Shown here: one piece after another, positions 26,491 to 39,129 of the stretch | Layout of the letters: each line of letters starts with the position of its first letter | How positions within the stretch are numbered: position 1 is the first letter of the stretch | Assembly (NCBI RefSeq): GCF_029227915.1 | Contig: NC_079885.1 | Span: 17,867,001-17,931,000 of the forward strand | Length of the DNA stretch: 64,000 nt | DNA from: Hydractinia symbiolongicarpus | Lineage: Eukaryota > Cnidaria > Hydrozoa > Anthoathecata > Hydractiniidae | Reading direction: 5' to 3' | Translations under genes and position numbers: made by a program | The notes under the pieces: model-generated | What the model was told of the DNA's origin: nothing | Database searches by the model: none | What the model saw: only the letters and a program-made list of their open reading frames with translations

Positions 26491-28475
26491 CTCTGATGTC
26501 TGATGATCAAGTGCCCAGCTCCAGCCAGTAGATGCTGTTGCAAAACACGTGACAATTAAAACCACTAAGAATATTAAGATATAAAAAATAAAATTATATA
26601 TTATTTAAACATAAGCAAGTGGTGGTCCCTAAGCCACATTCCTGGCGCTCCTTTCAAAATTCTGCTTATAATATACAAGATAAGCAAAATGAACTTACAT
26701 CTCCATTTGTTTGCAGTTGGACCAAGAGAGCTGATATATTCAACAAGCTTTCTTTCGAATGCTTTTAAATCTACAATAACAGCACATAAAAAAATATGGA
26801 GTCAAACATAATTTAAAGAGATGACACATTATATACCTGTACTAAGCCCCTTTCCCAGATGTGTGACAAAGTTTACCTGGACTGAGATCTTGTGAATATT
26901 TCTTCTTAGAATCCAATATTTTTTTATTTTTCAAAAATTCTATATTTTATAAAAGAAACCTGAAAATCTGCTGAAATTTATTTATAAAAAATAGCTTTCT
27001 GTTCGTTGTGATGCACACCTGTCTAGATACATGCTTAGTCTGGACTGTTCGCTATTATGGGAAACCTGTAAAATACTTAAACATCCATTAGCTACCTTAT
27101 TATTAAAAATGAAAAAATCCTCTGAAAATCATATTACCCAGCTAATAGTACTTTCACTTTGAACCATTAGTTCAAAAATAAATGTGCCTCAGGAGCACTG
27201 GCATTATAACAAATGGCTTAAAATCTCAAAATAAATATTATATATGTGACCATCCACAGACTTCAGAAAGGAGTTTCTGTTCTGTAATTCTCATTGTGGT
27301 GTGCCTCAAAATCTTCTAAATCTAATTAGGAAAATTGTTCAATGCTTCCTCTTATTACTCATGACATTTCATTTTATTGTCTCCAGTCCAATTCAAAGTC
27401 ATGATTTCTTAGCCAATTAAAAAGTTCAGTTGTGTCACTTTCACAATTTCAGCCCTAGCCAATACTATGGAAAACGTCCAAGTGCAGGTAATTTTTTTAA
27501 AAAAATGTGCTTGCCTTAAAATCGTCAGATTTTTTCTGCTGATATCAGCATATTTAAGCTCTTGAGTCCAAGCCTTTAAAAGATGTTTGAAAAAAATAAA
27601 GAAAACCGCTTTTTTTAAATGGTATTACTAAAAATGTGTGTGAAGCATACTGAGAATGTTGGGTAGTTATATAGCTTTTCGCCCATTCCTGTATATATGT
27701 ATCTGGTTTTCATTTCTGGTCATTGCATCGCAAATACATACTGCATCTGCTGGCTGGTTTGTTTTGATTAATAACACATACACAGTGTTACATTTTTTGT
27801 TATTTACGGCCACAGTTGCTTCTGGGAAAGGCCTAAATGGTTGCCCTTAGCCTAAATAGTCTATTCCTTGAATAAGTTGATCTGACGACTTTTGACTAAT
27901 TTTAATTAATTAATTTTTAGTCTTGTAAAGCAAACTATACCAAACTTTGCTCAAACAGATTACTTAAAACAAGCAACCCAAAAAATAGCCAACTGGTTGT
28001 TGATCTCCTAACTAGTCTATGGAAAATCTGCTAACTAAGCTGCTATCCTATATTTGGCATGATAGTCTAATTTGCAGTTGTCCCTGACTAAACTCTCTGG
28101 ACTGGCTAAACATGTGTTTAGCTAGCTAGCTAGCTAACTTGAATATTTGAATATAAATATAAATATTTTGATTTATAGCTTATAATCGTGACGTCGACAT
28201 AATGTTCTAGATGCGGATCAGGTGATTCTAAATCATGTTTTTTTTATTTTTGGTGTGATTGCACAGGCGAGCCACACAATGCAGGTGAGTTCTGAATATG
28301 TGAGCATACAAGAAAGAAAGAAAAACAAAAGCAGCTTTACAATCTACATAAGATCAAAATTTCTAGATTCCTAAACACGCACGACAGGCACTACTATAAC
28401 CAAGCAGATATAATAAGATAATAGCCAACTACCTTCAGCCTGGGCCATAGACGCAAACGCACCAACAGCCGCCAT
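26491..28475 (-). CDS. CNEP1R1: CNEP1R1 (TMEM188) homologue, first three coding exons only
   Basis: Minus-strand exons 28433-28475, 26699-26770 and 26491-26564 (43, 72 and 74 nt) join in frame across GT-AG introns. Exon 1 starts MAAVGAFASMAQAE. Exon 2 gives DLKAFERKLVEYISSLGP and exon 3 LVLIVTCFATASTGWSWALD, ending before a GTATAG donor. This follows the N-terminal half of animal nuclear envelope phosphatase regulatory subunit 1 (QAEDLKAFERRLTEYI, then a membrane segment, then TGAWNWLID). That protein binds and activates the CTDNEP1 phosphatase, which dephosphorylates lipin at the nuclear envelope and ER. About 62 codons are visible, against about 125 in the human protein. The second membrane segment and C-terminal tail are missing. 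They may lie in small exons I failed to find, or the gene may be truncated. Intron 1 is 1.66 kb, intron 2 is 134 bp. Confidence 0.88.
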
Positions 28476-30408
28476 TTTGATTTTTTGTTTTGATTTTTAA
28501 TACCCTTTGCCTGGGACAAAAAATGTAGCGTTCAGAAATTTTTCATGGGTAGTGTGACGAAGTTTTTCCTAAAAAAAACTCTTATGAAAGAATCTTGTTA
28601 CAAAAGAAATACTTGAACCACCTTTATTGGATTTCCTTTATTATTCACGCAATTCTAGTTGATATTGGTTGAAAAAATAATCCCACCTCTCTGCATGCGA
28701 GATTTCCGTAATTTCTCAGTCTGTACCGTATTCTGAGATCAGGACGGCAACCTAACATCAGAAAGTTACGTATACTCCAATATTTCCGTCGCATATAGCG
28801 GTGAAAGTAGTTTCACTCACGAAATAGATTTGTCTGTAATTTATTTGTGTTTTTACGCATTATAACTCTGTAGCTTTTTCATTTGTGGAAAATAATACTA
28901 ACCCAATTTCCATACTATGGAAAAATAATCCGCCGCTCTAATATTCCCGTCTCTCTCTCTCTCTCTAGCAACCCTCCTTTATTTGCGAGGGTTGTAATTT
29001 ATAGTATTTACATCAATAATCTAGATTCGGCGTCGAGACTTCCAAATTTCATATTGAAGGAAATAAATCAGGATAAGCGTTCTTTTTGAAATTGTTAACA
29101 GGGAATTAAAACATTGAAAGGAATGGTACACAAGAAATAGAATTTCGTTAAAAATGTAATTAAAACAAAATATTTTAATATTATGAATCTTCTAAAATAT
29201 CACTCAAATTACCTTGTTTGATTTTAAATAACATACATAAACATTACAAAGGAATAATCCATGAATTTTTGAGGTGTTTTGTCGAATAAACATGCTTGTT
29301 GCATATTCCCCAATTAAAGTATTTCTTCAATTTTTTTCCTGAAATCTCAATAATATTGTGGCGCTACGCACACTAAGTAATTGGGGAATTTTATGTCATA
29401 AAATTTTCGTCAATATAATGCTGAGTCATCTATTCCCTGTAGCAGTGCGGCTTTACGATTCCCACACATCCTCAACTCAAAGCGTCACCTAATTCTATTG
29501 AACGCTAGTAAAACATAAGATGTAGACATAACAGGTTTTTGATAATACATATTGTTTTACCTGAATTGGAAACTATCCCTTGTGTCTTAAGGTAGAAGGG
29601 GATGGTGTGGTAAAACAAACTGTGATAATAATACCTACTTTCTTCAAGACAGATTTAATCCACTTTACTACAGTGGATGAAACAATTGCATTGTGGGGGT
29701 TTAAAGTGTAAACAACAACTGTGGAGTATCTCGTCATGCTTTTCCTATCCAAATAACAGGAAATAGTATCAACTACACATCATTTTTATTCTCTAAAAAC
29801 TTTTCTAATTTAACAGAAGGAGAAGATGAACCTTTTTTCTAGCTTTATTTAATTTGACCAAAGTAAAAACGTAATTATTATCCACTCAAATCCAAATGAG
29901 AAATCTCAGAACCTCTTGATGCAGAGGCTCAACTTTGCTAACTTTGTCAGATAGAATTTGCATAGGCAAATCTTCACTGTCTGGGAGCGTATTGAAAAAA
30001 TAATTTTTTTTACAAATAAAATTTGATCGAGGTCCTGTTGGCCGTAAATTAGGCACACTAGCTATAACAATCATAAGTAAGCAATCTTCAGGATGTGTAC
30101 CTAATTTTTGAACTTTATAGGCTGTTGATAGGCTCAAATAGCTGACCTGACCTATGAACAATATAGATTGCTTTATATATAGTCGTGAAAATCAGATTAT
30201 TTACAATCTGTCTTCTTATTAGTTGTAAACGAAACGAAGCTTTTCCATTGGCTTTTCAGTAACAAAAAAAAACAATGGCCAGGGTCCACGCAAATGTTTT
30301 AGCCTAAATATCACAACCCCGTACATCCAGCCTAGCTACGCTCTCTGTATCTCTCCCTCAATGCAATTTTAAAAATTCCGCCTCGCGTAGCGGTCGGCGG
30401 AAATCAAT
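28476..30408. other. CNEP1R1 upstream flank and intergenic sequence
   Basis: Holds the presumed CNEP1R1 promoter, an eight-unit CT run (28951-28966) and an 8 bp hairpin CAACCCTC/GAGGGTTG (28969-28994). A minus-strand open frame at 29886-30161 is not recognised and not called. Confidence 0.4.
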
Positions 30409-30485
30409 AAAACTGAAACAAAAAAGAATCGATAATTGGAAATTACTGGTTATATTATGATATCACATCGGGATTACAACCTTTT

Positions 30486-32797
30486 TTAATAAAAATGACC
30501 TTGATAATAATTGAACCAAGCACTGTATTCAATATCTGGTATACTACCACATTCCTTTCGTATTGTGGAAGATCTCGCAGCTTGAAATACATCCTCCTGA
30601 ACAGAAACGATACCATTCAACGTGTCGCATAACACTCTTGCCATTTTCACTTTCTTGATTTGCTCCTTCTGTGCGTATGTGAACATACCAGGTTTTTCGA
30701 AATAGTAGTTGTCGCCATCTCTTAATCTTTCGAATTGTATTTTTTGAATACATTGGAAGGTTGGTCCCAACATCTTTCCATTGGCCAGATTTTCAGCCAT
30801 ACCAGCAGCAAATATGTCGATATCGTTCGGGTTACTGTACACCGTTTGGAGTCTCGAAATTACTTCGTCTGACATTTCTCCTCTCAAATCGGAAAACGAG
30901 AACACAGGTTTTAAGTTGCATATTTGCCTCCAAGCGCCGTAGGTTGGTATTCCATGATCTCTAGCTCTTTGGATATTTAGTGCTGTCAAATCATTGTGCC
31001 GGTTTTCTCCAACTGGTACGAATAATCTTCGTGCAATTCCAAACGCAAACGTCGTATCTACTGCTTGCGATTGATTAGCCAGTAAGCCGAATACTGTCGG
31101 TTCAATACCACGCTGACGAATTGGAACAGTGTTGAAAAATGAAGCTTGAAGGGAGACGTCGTTGAACGCCTTGTCAAAGTTACTGTTGAGTTGAGGCCAT
31201 GCAGTAGGAACCAATGTGTGACCAAAGCGGAAGGCTGCTGTGGAGAAAACGTTAAGTATGCTGGCATCCACTGATGGATCGTACCCTCGGTAAGTTTTCA
31301 AATCTACAATATTTGGCAAGAATTCGTTATAAACTATATTTTGAAAAATGGCGATGTTGATTTTTCTTGCAGTTTCGAAAAGAAATTCCTCGCTAGCTGC
31401 TCTGCTCACTCCTTGAAGCTTTTTCACAATGTGGTTATGATTTCTGACGAAAACAACGTGAATGGTATTCAATGCAATGTTTTCATCTCCACGTGCTGGA
31501 TCACCAACCAGAGAGCAGCCGGCAGGATTATTGCATTCAGGATCTGACGCTGGAAGTCTTATGGGCAACAAATCAGATTGATCAACTTTCATTAAACCAG
31601 ATCCTAAATTACGTAGAAATTATTAGTTGAATAAGGAATTTCTCCCACATCTTAAAACGCTTTTAAGCTATTCGATTCCAATGCCTGTTAATGACAAAGC
31701 ATGGTACCAGATTTGGTGATTCTTTGATGCAGGCGTAAGAGTATTTTCTAGAAACAGCTTGTGTTGTATTAGTTATTAAACTGATACACTCTCAACAATC
31801 TCTTACCATCTAATCTTCTTAAGCTTTTGTGAACTTCTAATTCGCTACTGTATACTTGAGAAAGGTCGATATATGAGGAAACTTCGTTAATTTGTTCTCT
31901 TGTTGAACGTTGTCCAAATCTGGATTGACAAACAGGAAACGAGCGAGCGAAGGACGTACAGGTTTGTCCATTTCTTTGAAATCTTATTGGAAAACAAGGA
32001 TATGTAAACGCTGTCACGGATCCACACCTGAAGAAAATATGGATATTTACTCCCACGCTGAACCTGCCTTTCTTTTAACCAGACACGTTCTGTGAAGAAT
32101 GTGAACTTACCCAGCAGAAACATCGCAGCTTGGATGTTCAGTCAGTCCGAAATCGTGGTCAAGGAACTGTCCAAATGCCATAAACATTGCTGACAAGCCT
32201 CTGGTTCTTTGCACATTTTGATTTTGGAGTGAAAATACAGCGCCTGCTACTTGATTGGCGGTAGGTACCACTGGACTTGTTCCAGGAAATCCACGAGGAG
32301 TATCAACACCGTCAACATAATCACCAGCTAAAAAATAAATTGTCTTAGTGTTTAGTTACGGACGAATTTAAAAACTACAAACTAATAGCGAATGTGTGTA
32401 TTATTGCTCCTTTAAACTGAACGGTTTAAAAAGGTATTTTTAAGAAAGCATACTAACGTAGTAATCTGGTTAATCCTGTGAACGCTGCTCCTTGTGTTGG
32501 ACGGTAGTAGTTGTTGCAGGTTCCATCAATGGAACGAAATCCTTTGTAGTATCTGTACGGATTACAATATGATGTTTGAACGGCAGGAACACAATTTGAT
32601 AACGTGTCTCCAGGATTGAAAGATCCTAAAATGAAATAACTTGCGCCTAAATCAAACATTTTTCACAGGTAAACTACAAAACTGTTGAATAAACGCTCTC
32701 TACTTCTACCATACTATTTTTTAAAGGTTCACTTACCTTGACATAGACATTGCCAACACAACGATAATACCGCTGAAATAAATAACATCGATTTCAT
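30486..32797 (-). CDS. Animal haem peroxidase, copy 1 (5 exons)
   Basis: Complement of join 30486-31603, 31807-32027, 32111-32327, 32458-32625 and 32737-32797: 1785 nt, 594 residues. It starts with a hydrophobic signal peptide (MKSMLFISAVLSLCWQCLCQ), so it is probably secreted. Family landmarks are TRLLPGDYVDG and PRGFPG. The distal haem site is GQFLDHDFG, with the Asp-His pair that binds haem and acts as catalytic His in myeloperoxidase. The calcium loop is SSYIDLSQVY. RGDEN carries the catalytic Arg and a Glu that can form a haem ester. The proximal haem His is in AFRFGHTLV, followed by ALNIQRARDHGIPTYGAW. The Met that forms the sulfonium bond in myeloperoxidase is replaced by Asn, as in peroxidasin-type enzymes. 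The enzyme should oxidise halides or phenolic substrates with H2O2; substrate is not predictable. A TATA-like ATAAATAG lies 66 bp upstream of the ATG (32856-32863). It is divergently oriented to copy 2. Confidence 0.95.
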
Positions 32798-32855
32798 TGT
32801 TAGTTCTTTTCAATACTATTGAGAAAGCTGAGTAAAGTGAAATGCGAGCACAGCG

Positions 32856-32863
32856 CTATTTAT
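32856..32863 (-). promoter_or_regulatory. TATA-like box of peroxidase copy 1
   Basis: ATAAATAG on the minus strand, 66 bp before the start codon, conserved at the same distance in copy 2. An 82-codon open frame that overlaps this promoter in both copies is best explained as chance, since it runs through the TATA box and stops before the signal peptide exon. Confidence 0.5.
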
Positions 32864-33102
32864 GTAAAATAAGGCCTCCAATGCTTCCCATCGAGTATTC
32901 CGGTTGTCTGCCCTTTTTGTGACCTTTTCCTTTCTCGGGTAAAATCGCTTTGTAATTCTTATCTTGCTTGCAGTGTCATTGTTAAAGGATGTTGTGATAA
33001 GAGTAGCTTTGGCAAGGCAAGACGGAGTATTGCACCCCAAACAGAAACAGTGGGATAGATTCACCTGTCCAACAATTAAAAGGTGCTATGCATGTTTGGC
33101 AA

Positions 33103-35160
33103 GAATAGCTTTATCAAGGTAAACTATGTGTGTTTTTGACAATTATTTTCAGTTTCGTTATTTCAGTTTCTGATTTTTGATTATATGTCCTTCAGAAGGT
33201 TTGGAGTAAAGTGTAACTTGCGGTTTTAAGCTTGTTTCCGTTGAAATCCATACTTTTTTTTTTACAACAGTTGTTATGCAACAGTGGTAGAGATGGAAAA
33301 AAATTCAAGAATTTCTTATGGAATATTCTTGTTATTGAAGTTATTATTTCGGTTTGTCTATTCAGTATTCATATCTCCCGAAACGTCGCCTGCTAAACTA
33401 TCATGTTCAAGAAATGATAAACTTTCCACAGAATATTCTTGTGTCGGTTTGTTTTACAACCTGTGTCTCAAATAAACAGTGACTGTGACTGACTTTCAGA
33501 TAGTGAAAATTCAAAATCAATATACATTGCGTTCTTCTTACTCAATGAAACCTAGAAGGATAATAGATGTCTAGTTACAACTTTTCTCTACAGTTTAGAA
33601 AATAGCTTTTCCGCATCTGTTAATAAAGTCTTTTAACATTGGAAGCAAGGTACTCAATGGTGAGCAATTGATATAGGAACAGTAACGTAAAAACAGGTTC
33701 TTTAGCAAGTGGCTAGGAAATAATGAACGCAAAAATTGATAGTCTAAACACATAAAAAAATAAAGTTAAAAAGAAATCAGTAAAATAAATTGATGATAAA
33801 AGGGTGACAAGACATTCCCAATGCATGAAAAGTATTTTTTGCGAAACTTGGCTTAAAAGAGAATTCCTGTTACCTTTGTTAATTTTAATTACCGGTTGCA
33901 ATGCTTACCCCGCACTGGACATGTATGTGCCAAAACAAACATAATTGTGTTTAATGACGCTTTTGTTGTTTCCTGTTCGTAGGTGAAACACTGCAAATAT
34001 AATTTCAAAATATTGTGCCTGAAACTACAAAATGTTGTTGTCTCATGTATCTGTAATTGTGGGGAGAAGAAAAGAATGTCGATGAATGTCGATGTTCTAT
34101 AACAATGATGAAGAGAAGAGAAGATTTTGCATTGTGTATACAAGGTGCAACACGCAAGTTTATCACACAAAACAAACAAATTAATGCCCAAAAAATTTGA
34201 AACTAATAAATCATCTACTCGTCATCAACATCGTTTTTGTGGAATGTGAACTGATCCATAATTAAGTGTTAATTAAGTGTGAAATTCAAAAAATTGATTT
34301 TCACACGCAATTTCTCTTTTTTTTCATTATTATTTTTTTTTTAGTGTAAGATTTTGCTTCTCTCCAAGCCTGCTATATTTTGAATTTGATTTAAGATTGG
34401 GAATGTACGGCCATGATATATAAAATTAACAATGATGCTGAAAATAGAATGGTGTTTAATCTTATATCAAATTTCGTTAGTCCAGCAAGTTCTTTTAAAT
34501 TCATGTCCTATCATTAAAACGTTTTGCGACGATACAGCTTTTTCGTGCATCCCTCTGTTAATTGACTTTGTTATTTCCATGTTGTAATGAGTATGACATC
34601 ACTTGAAGTCTGTCTAGACAGCTTACTCGTGTGTCTACAGGATACAGGTGTAATACAATAATAGTTTTGCTATTCGTTGCTCAATACACTCTGTCACGAT
34701 GTAAAAAACAAAAAAGACATATGTCGACATTGTGTTTTATTTTTTGTCAGCCTTTTTTCAAATTATTTTTTCGAAAAAAATGAACAAATAAGATAGAAAT
34801 GTTTTTAATCAGACTTTTTTTATTGCTTTTGTTTCTGGAATCGTACAATTTGACTTTTTTCCTGTTTTTTTAGAAATAAATAAATATTAACGATCTTGTT
34901 AGAAAATAGAACCAATATCCTTTTACTTATTTCAATTTTGATGAAATAAAGGCCAACCAATTTTTTTTGTTTTTAATCTTAAAAAGTTCTTATTGTCTCT
35001 TGGAGGAAGATTGTCCGAAATTTAAATTTTCAAAAATAACTCTAAAAATATCAACTTTCCAAAAGGGAGACACCTTTAATTAGCAGTTTATTTTAGGTAG
35101 GTTCGAAGGTTAATTACCGAGATTGTGAGGTAGGATGTTAAAGTGGAAAAATGTAGCACT
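33103..35160. other. Unique spacer between the inverted peroxidase arms
   Basis: About 2.06 kb of AT-rich sequence with no recognisable gene. It separates two divergent promoters and would form the loop of the large inverted repeat. A GTGACTGTGACTGAC run lies at about 33478-33493. Confidence 0.6.
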
Positions 35161-35399
35161 TTGCCAAACATGCATAGCATCTTTTAATTGTTGGACAGGT
35201 GAATCTATCCCACTGTTTCTGTTTGGGGTGCAATACTCGGTCTTGCCTTGCCAAAGCTATTCTTATCACAACATCCTTTAACAATGACACTGCAAGCAAG
35301 ATAAGAATTACAAAGCGATTTTACCCGAGAAAGGAAAAGGTCACAAAAAGGGCAGACAACCGGAATACTCGATGGGAAGCATTGGAGGCCTTATTTTAC

Positions 35400-35407
35400 A
35401 TAAATAG
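35400..35407 (+). promoter_or_regulatory. TATA-like box of peroxidase copy 2
   Basis: ATAAATAG 66 bp upstream of the start codon, identical in sequence and spacing to copy 1. Transcription would start about 30 bp downstream, leaving a 5' UTR of roughly 35 nt. Confidence 0.5.
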
Positions 35408-35465
35408 CGCTGTGCTCGCATTTCACTTTACTCAGCTTTCTCAATAGTATTGAAAAGAACTAACA

Positions 35466-37775
35466 ATGAAATTGATGTTATTTATTTCAGCGGTATTATC
35501 GTTGTGTTGGCAATGTCTATGTCAAGGTAAGTGAACCTTTAAAAAATAGTATGGTAGAAGTAGAGAGCGTTTATTCAACAGTTTTGTAGTTTACCTGTGA
35601 AAAATGTTTGATTTAGGCGCAAGTTATTTCATTTTAGGATCTTTCAATCCTGGAGACACGTTATCAAATTGTGTTCCTGCCGTTCAAACATCATATTGTG
35701 ATCCGTACAGCTACTACAAAGGATTTCGTTCCATTGATGGAACCTGCAACAACTACTACCGTCCAACACAAGGAGCAGCGTTCACAGGATTAACCAGATT
35801 ACTACGTTAGTATGCTTTCTTTAAAATACCTTTTTAAACCGTTCAGTTTAAAGGAGCAATAATACACACATTCGCTATTAGTTTGTAGTTTTTAAATTCG
35901 TCCGTAACCAAACACTAAGACAATTTATTTTTTAGCTGCTGATTATGTTGACGGTGTTGATACTCCTCGTGGATTTCCTGGAACAACTCCAGTGGTACCT
36001 ACCGCCAATCAAGTAGCAGGCGCTGTATTTTCACTCCAAAATCAAAATGTGCAAAGAACCAGAGGCTTGTCAGCAATGTTTATGGCATTTGGACAGTTCC
36101 TTGACCACGATTTCGGACTGACTGAACATCCAAGCTGCGATGTTTCTGCTGGGTAAGTTCACATTCTTCACAGAACGTGTCTGGTTAAAAGAAAGGCAGG
36201 CTCAGCGTGGGAGTATATATCCATATTTTCTTCAGGTGTGAATCCGTGACAGCGTTTACATATCCTTGTTTTCCAATAAGATTTCAAAGAAATGGACAAA
36301 CCTGTACGTCCTTCGCTCGCTCGTTTCCTGTTTGTCAATCCAGATTTGGACAACGTTCAACAAGAGAACAAATTAACGAAGTTTCCTCATATATCGACCT
36401 TTCTCAAGTATACAGTAGCGAATTAGAAGTTCACAAAAGCTTAAGAAGATTAGATGGTAAGAGATTGTTGAGAGTGTATCAGTTTAATAACTATACAACA
36501 CAAGCTGTTTCTAGAAAATACTCTTTCGCCTGCATCAAAGAATCACCAAATCTGGTACCATGCTTTGTCATTAACAGGCATTGGAATCGAATAGCTTAAA
36601 AGCGTTTTAAGAGTGCGAGAAATTCCTTATTTAACTAATAATTTCTACGTAATTTAGGATCTGGTTTAATGAAAGTTGATCAATCTGATTTGTTGCCCAT
36701 AAGACTTCCAGCGTCAGATCCTGAATGCAATAATCCTGCCGGCTGCTCTCTGGTTGGTGATCCAGCACGTGGAGATGAAAACATTGCATTGAATACCATT
36801 CACGTTGTTTTCGTCAGAAATCATAACCACATTGTGAAAAAGCTTCAAGGAGTGAGCAGAGCAGCTAGCGAGGAATTTCTTTTCGAAACTGCAAGAAAAA
36901 TCAACATCGCCATTTTTCAAAATATAGTTTATAACGAATTCTTGCCAAATATTGTAGATTTGAAAACTTACCGAGGGTACGATCCATCAGTGGATGCCAG
37001 CATACTTAACGTTTTCTCCACAGCAGCCTTCCGCTTTGGTCACACATTGGTTCCTACTGCATGGCCTCAACTCAACAGTAACTTTGACAAGGCGTTCAAC
37101 GACGTCTCCCTTCAAGCTTCATTTTTCAACACTGTTCCAATTCGTCAGCGTGGTATTGAACCGACAGTATTCGGCTTACTGGCTAATCAATCGCAAGCAG
37201 TAGATACGACGTTTGCGTTTGGAATTGCACGAAGATTATTCGTACCAGTTGGAGAAAACCGGCACAATGATTTGACAGCACTAAATATCCAAAGAGCTAG
37301 AGATCATGGAATACCAACCTACGGCGCTTGGAGGCAAATATGCAACTTAAAACCTGTGTTCTCGTTTTCCGATTTGAGAGGAGAAATGTCAGACGAAGTA
37401 ATTTCGAGACTCCAAACGGTGTACAGTAACCCGAACGATATCGACATATTTGCTGCTGGTATGGCTGAAAATCTGGCCAATGGAAAGATGTTGGGACCAA
37501 CCTTCCAATGTATTCAAAAAATACAATTCGAAAGATTAAGAGATGGCGACAACTACTATTTCGAAAAACCTGGTATGTTCACATACGCACAGAAGGAGCA
37601 AATCAAGAAAGTGAAAATGGCAAGAGTGTTATGCGACACGTTGAATGGTATCGTTTCTGTTCAGGAGGATGTATTTCAAGCTGCGAGATCTTCCACAATA
37701 CGAAAGGAATGTGGTAGTATACCAGATATTGATTACAGTGCTTGGTTCAATTATTATCAAGGTCATTTTTATTAA
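35466..37775 (+). CDS. Animal haem peroxidase, copy 2 (5 exons)
   Basis: Join 35466-35526, 35638-35805, 35936-36152, 36236-36456 and 36658-37775: 1785 nt, 594 residues, same exon lengths as copy 1. All splice sites are GT-AG. Catalytic and structural landmarks are intact: distal GQFLDHDFG, calcium loop SSYIDLSQVY, catalytic Arg and haem-ester Glu in RGDEN, proximal His in AFRFGHTLV. Differences from copy 1 that I saw are Leu for Ser at residue 3, Asp for Asn and Ser for Arg in the YC-PY-YYK segment, Ala for Gly in LP-DYVDG, Thr for Ser before PVVP, Glu for Gly after the first Cys of exon 4, and Asp for Glu near the C-terminus. Only the last lies in the 372-codon final exon. Both copies appear functional. 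Likely a secreted haem peroxidase of the peroxidasin/peroxinectin-like group, without the LRR or Ig domains of peroxidasin. Confidence 0.95.
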
Positions 37776-37852
37776 AAAAGGTTGTAATCCCGATGTGATA
37801 TCATAATATAACCAGTAATTTCCAATTATCGATTCTTTTTTGTTTCAGTTTT

Positions 37853-39129
37853 GGTTTATTTTCTTGTTTGAATCTCGAACCTCGTTTGGATCGGGAAGTT
37901 CCAAAAAATAAAATTTCAATAGATAAAATTGTGGGTAAATCTCCAACTGTAACTTTATGATATCTTTTGATCTGATTCGTGGGTAAATTATCATGTTAAA
38001 AATATTCTCTATCAAGGGAAGGAGATAAAAAATTAGGTAAAGTTCTTGTGTGAGGTCAAATAGGGTTTACGATGAAGAAAATATTAATTACAGATTGGGT
38101 GTCCCTACTTTTCCGAAAGAATGTTGTGGGGGTTAAGAGATTACCTAAGAAACAAGGGGCTTTAGGCCTTTTCTCTTACACCGCTTTCTGTTCGGGTAAT
38201 ATGTATAATATGTATAATATATATGTATATATGTACATATATTTATCCGTGATAAAACCAAAGCTTTTGACTGACAACAACAGCCATTTTATCCTTAAAT
38301 TTTGAACGTTTTAAAAAGAACTTTTCCGTTTAAATAATTTGTATTTTTACTTTTAATATAATAAGTTATTCTGTTAAAAACCACATGTTCTTAATAGAAA
38401 GGACTTTTTCTGTGATTGATCAAGTATTGATCCAAAACATGATGTAGCTCTTGATAAGTACACCCTTTGCATCTTGTGCAAGATGGATGTAGGTACAAAT
38501 ATCTCAACCTCCGCCCTAGCTCGTGTGGCGTTTTTTTATATGAGGATGAAACGCGGACGAGGCCCTTGTACAACAGACTTGTTCAACTAATTAGATCCCG
38601 CGTACGGCTTTTTTAAAATATGTTAAAAAGATAGTCAATGCTGTTTTAGCAAGTGTTGCATTCTTTATCAACAACAAATATGGCGATGAGCATTACGATT
38701 TTTTTGGTAACTTCTTCATGAAGAAAATATTTATTAATTCACAATATTTTTGATTTTCCTTGAATCGTTAAATTTATCGAAACTGTTCAATATTTTTATA
38801 TATTACTTTGGTTTCCCACTAATGCTGATAAAGGCAGCTGGCAACTCAAATGGTGCAATTCAGAAGTAAGGATGAGCATCGGTCCTGCGAACGAAAGTAA
38901 TAGGTGGAAATACTGTTGGCTTGGAGATGCACAAACATTTACAACAATAACAAGTAATTTTTTTTATAATATAACCAATGGCCTACAAAGCATAAAAAGC
39001 AAATTTCTAGAATGTAAAAATTCATTTATGTACTTTTCCCATACAGGTTAGAACTGGTCATCATATGCATACCAGGTGTCCGAGCAGCGAACCTCGTCAA
39101 ATAACACAAGCTGTTACATTTTTTATATA
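37853..39129. other. Intergenic, no gene seen
   Basis: AT-rich sequence with a TATATG-type run (38200-38240). Two copies of GTGGGTAAAT at 37931 and 37970 resemble the CCCGTGGGTAA word at the Helitron-like ends but lack the rest of the terminus. Confidence 0.5.

Larger units (their letters stand above)
30409..33102 (-). repeat. Left arm of ~2.7 kb inverted duplication
   Basis: The arm matches 35161-37852 in reverse complement from CAGTTTT at its outer edge to GCCAAACATGCATAGCA at its inner edge, including promoter, all introns and all exons of a peroxidase gene. Both ends break abruptly into unrelated sequence, and no terminal repeats or target duplications were seen, so this looks like a segmental inverted duplication rather than a transposon. 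Confidence 0.97.
35161..37852 (+). repeat. Right arm of ~2.7 kb inverted duplication
   Basis: Reverse-complement partner of 30409-33102. The arms are almost equal in length (2694 and 2692 bp). In the parts I compared, differences cluster in exons 1-4 and intron 4; the last exon and its 3' flank are nearly identical. Confidence 0.97.

Noticed and set aside
27452-28286. Plus-strand micro-exons at about 27453-27487 and 28268-28285 inside the CNEP1R1 intron
   Set aside because: Both have acceptable splice sites, but there are no further exons, no recognised peptide and no start; chance is likely.
32816-33064. 82-codon open frame upstream of peroxidase copy 1, also at 35199-35447
   Set aside because: It covers the TATA-like box and is shared only because the arms are duplicated; it does not join the peroxidase in frame.
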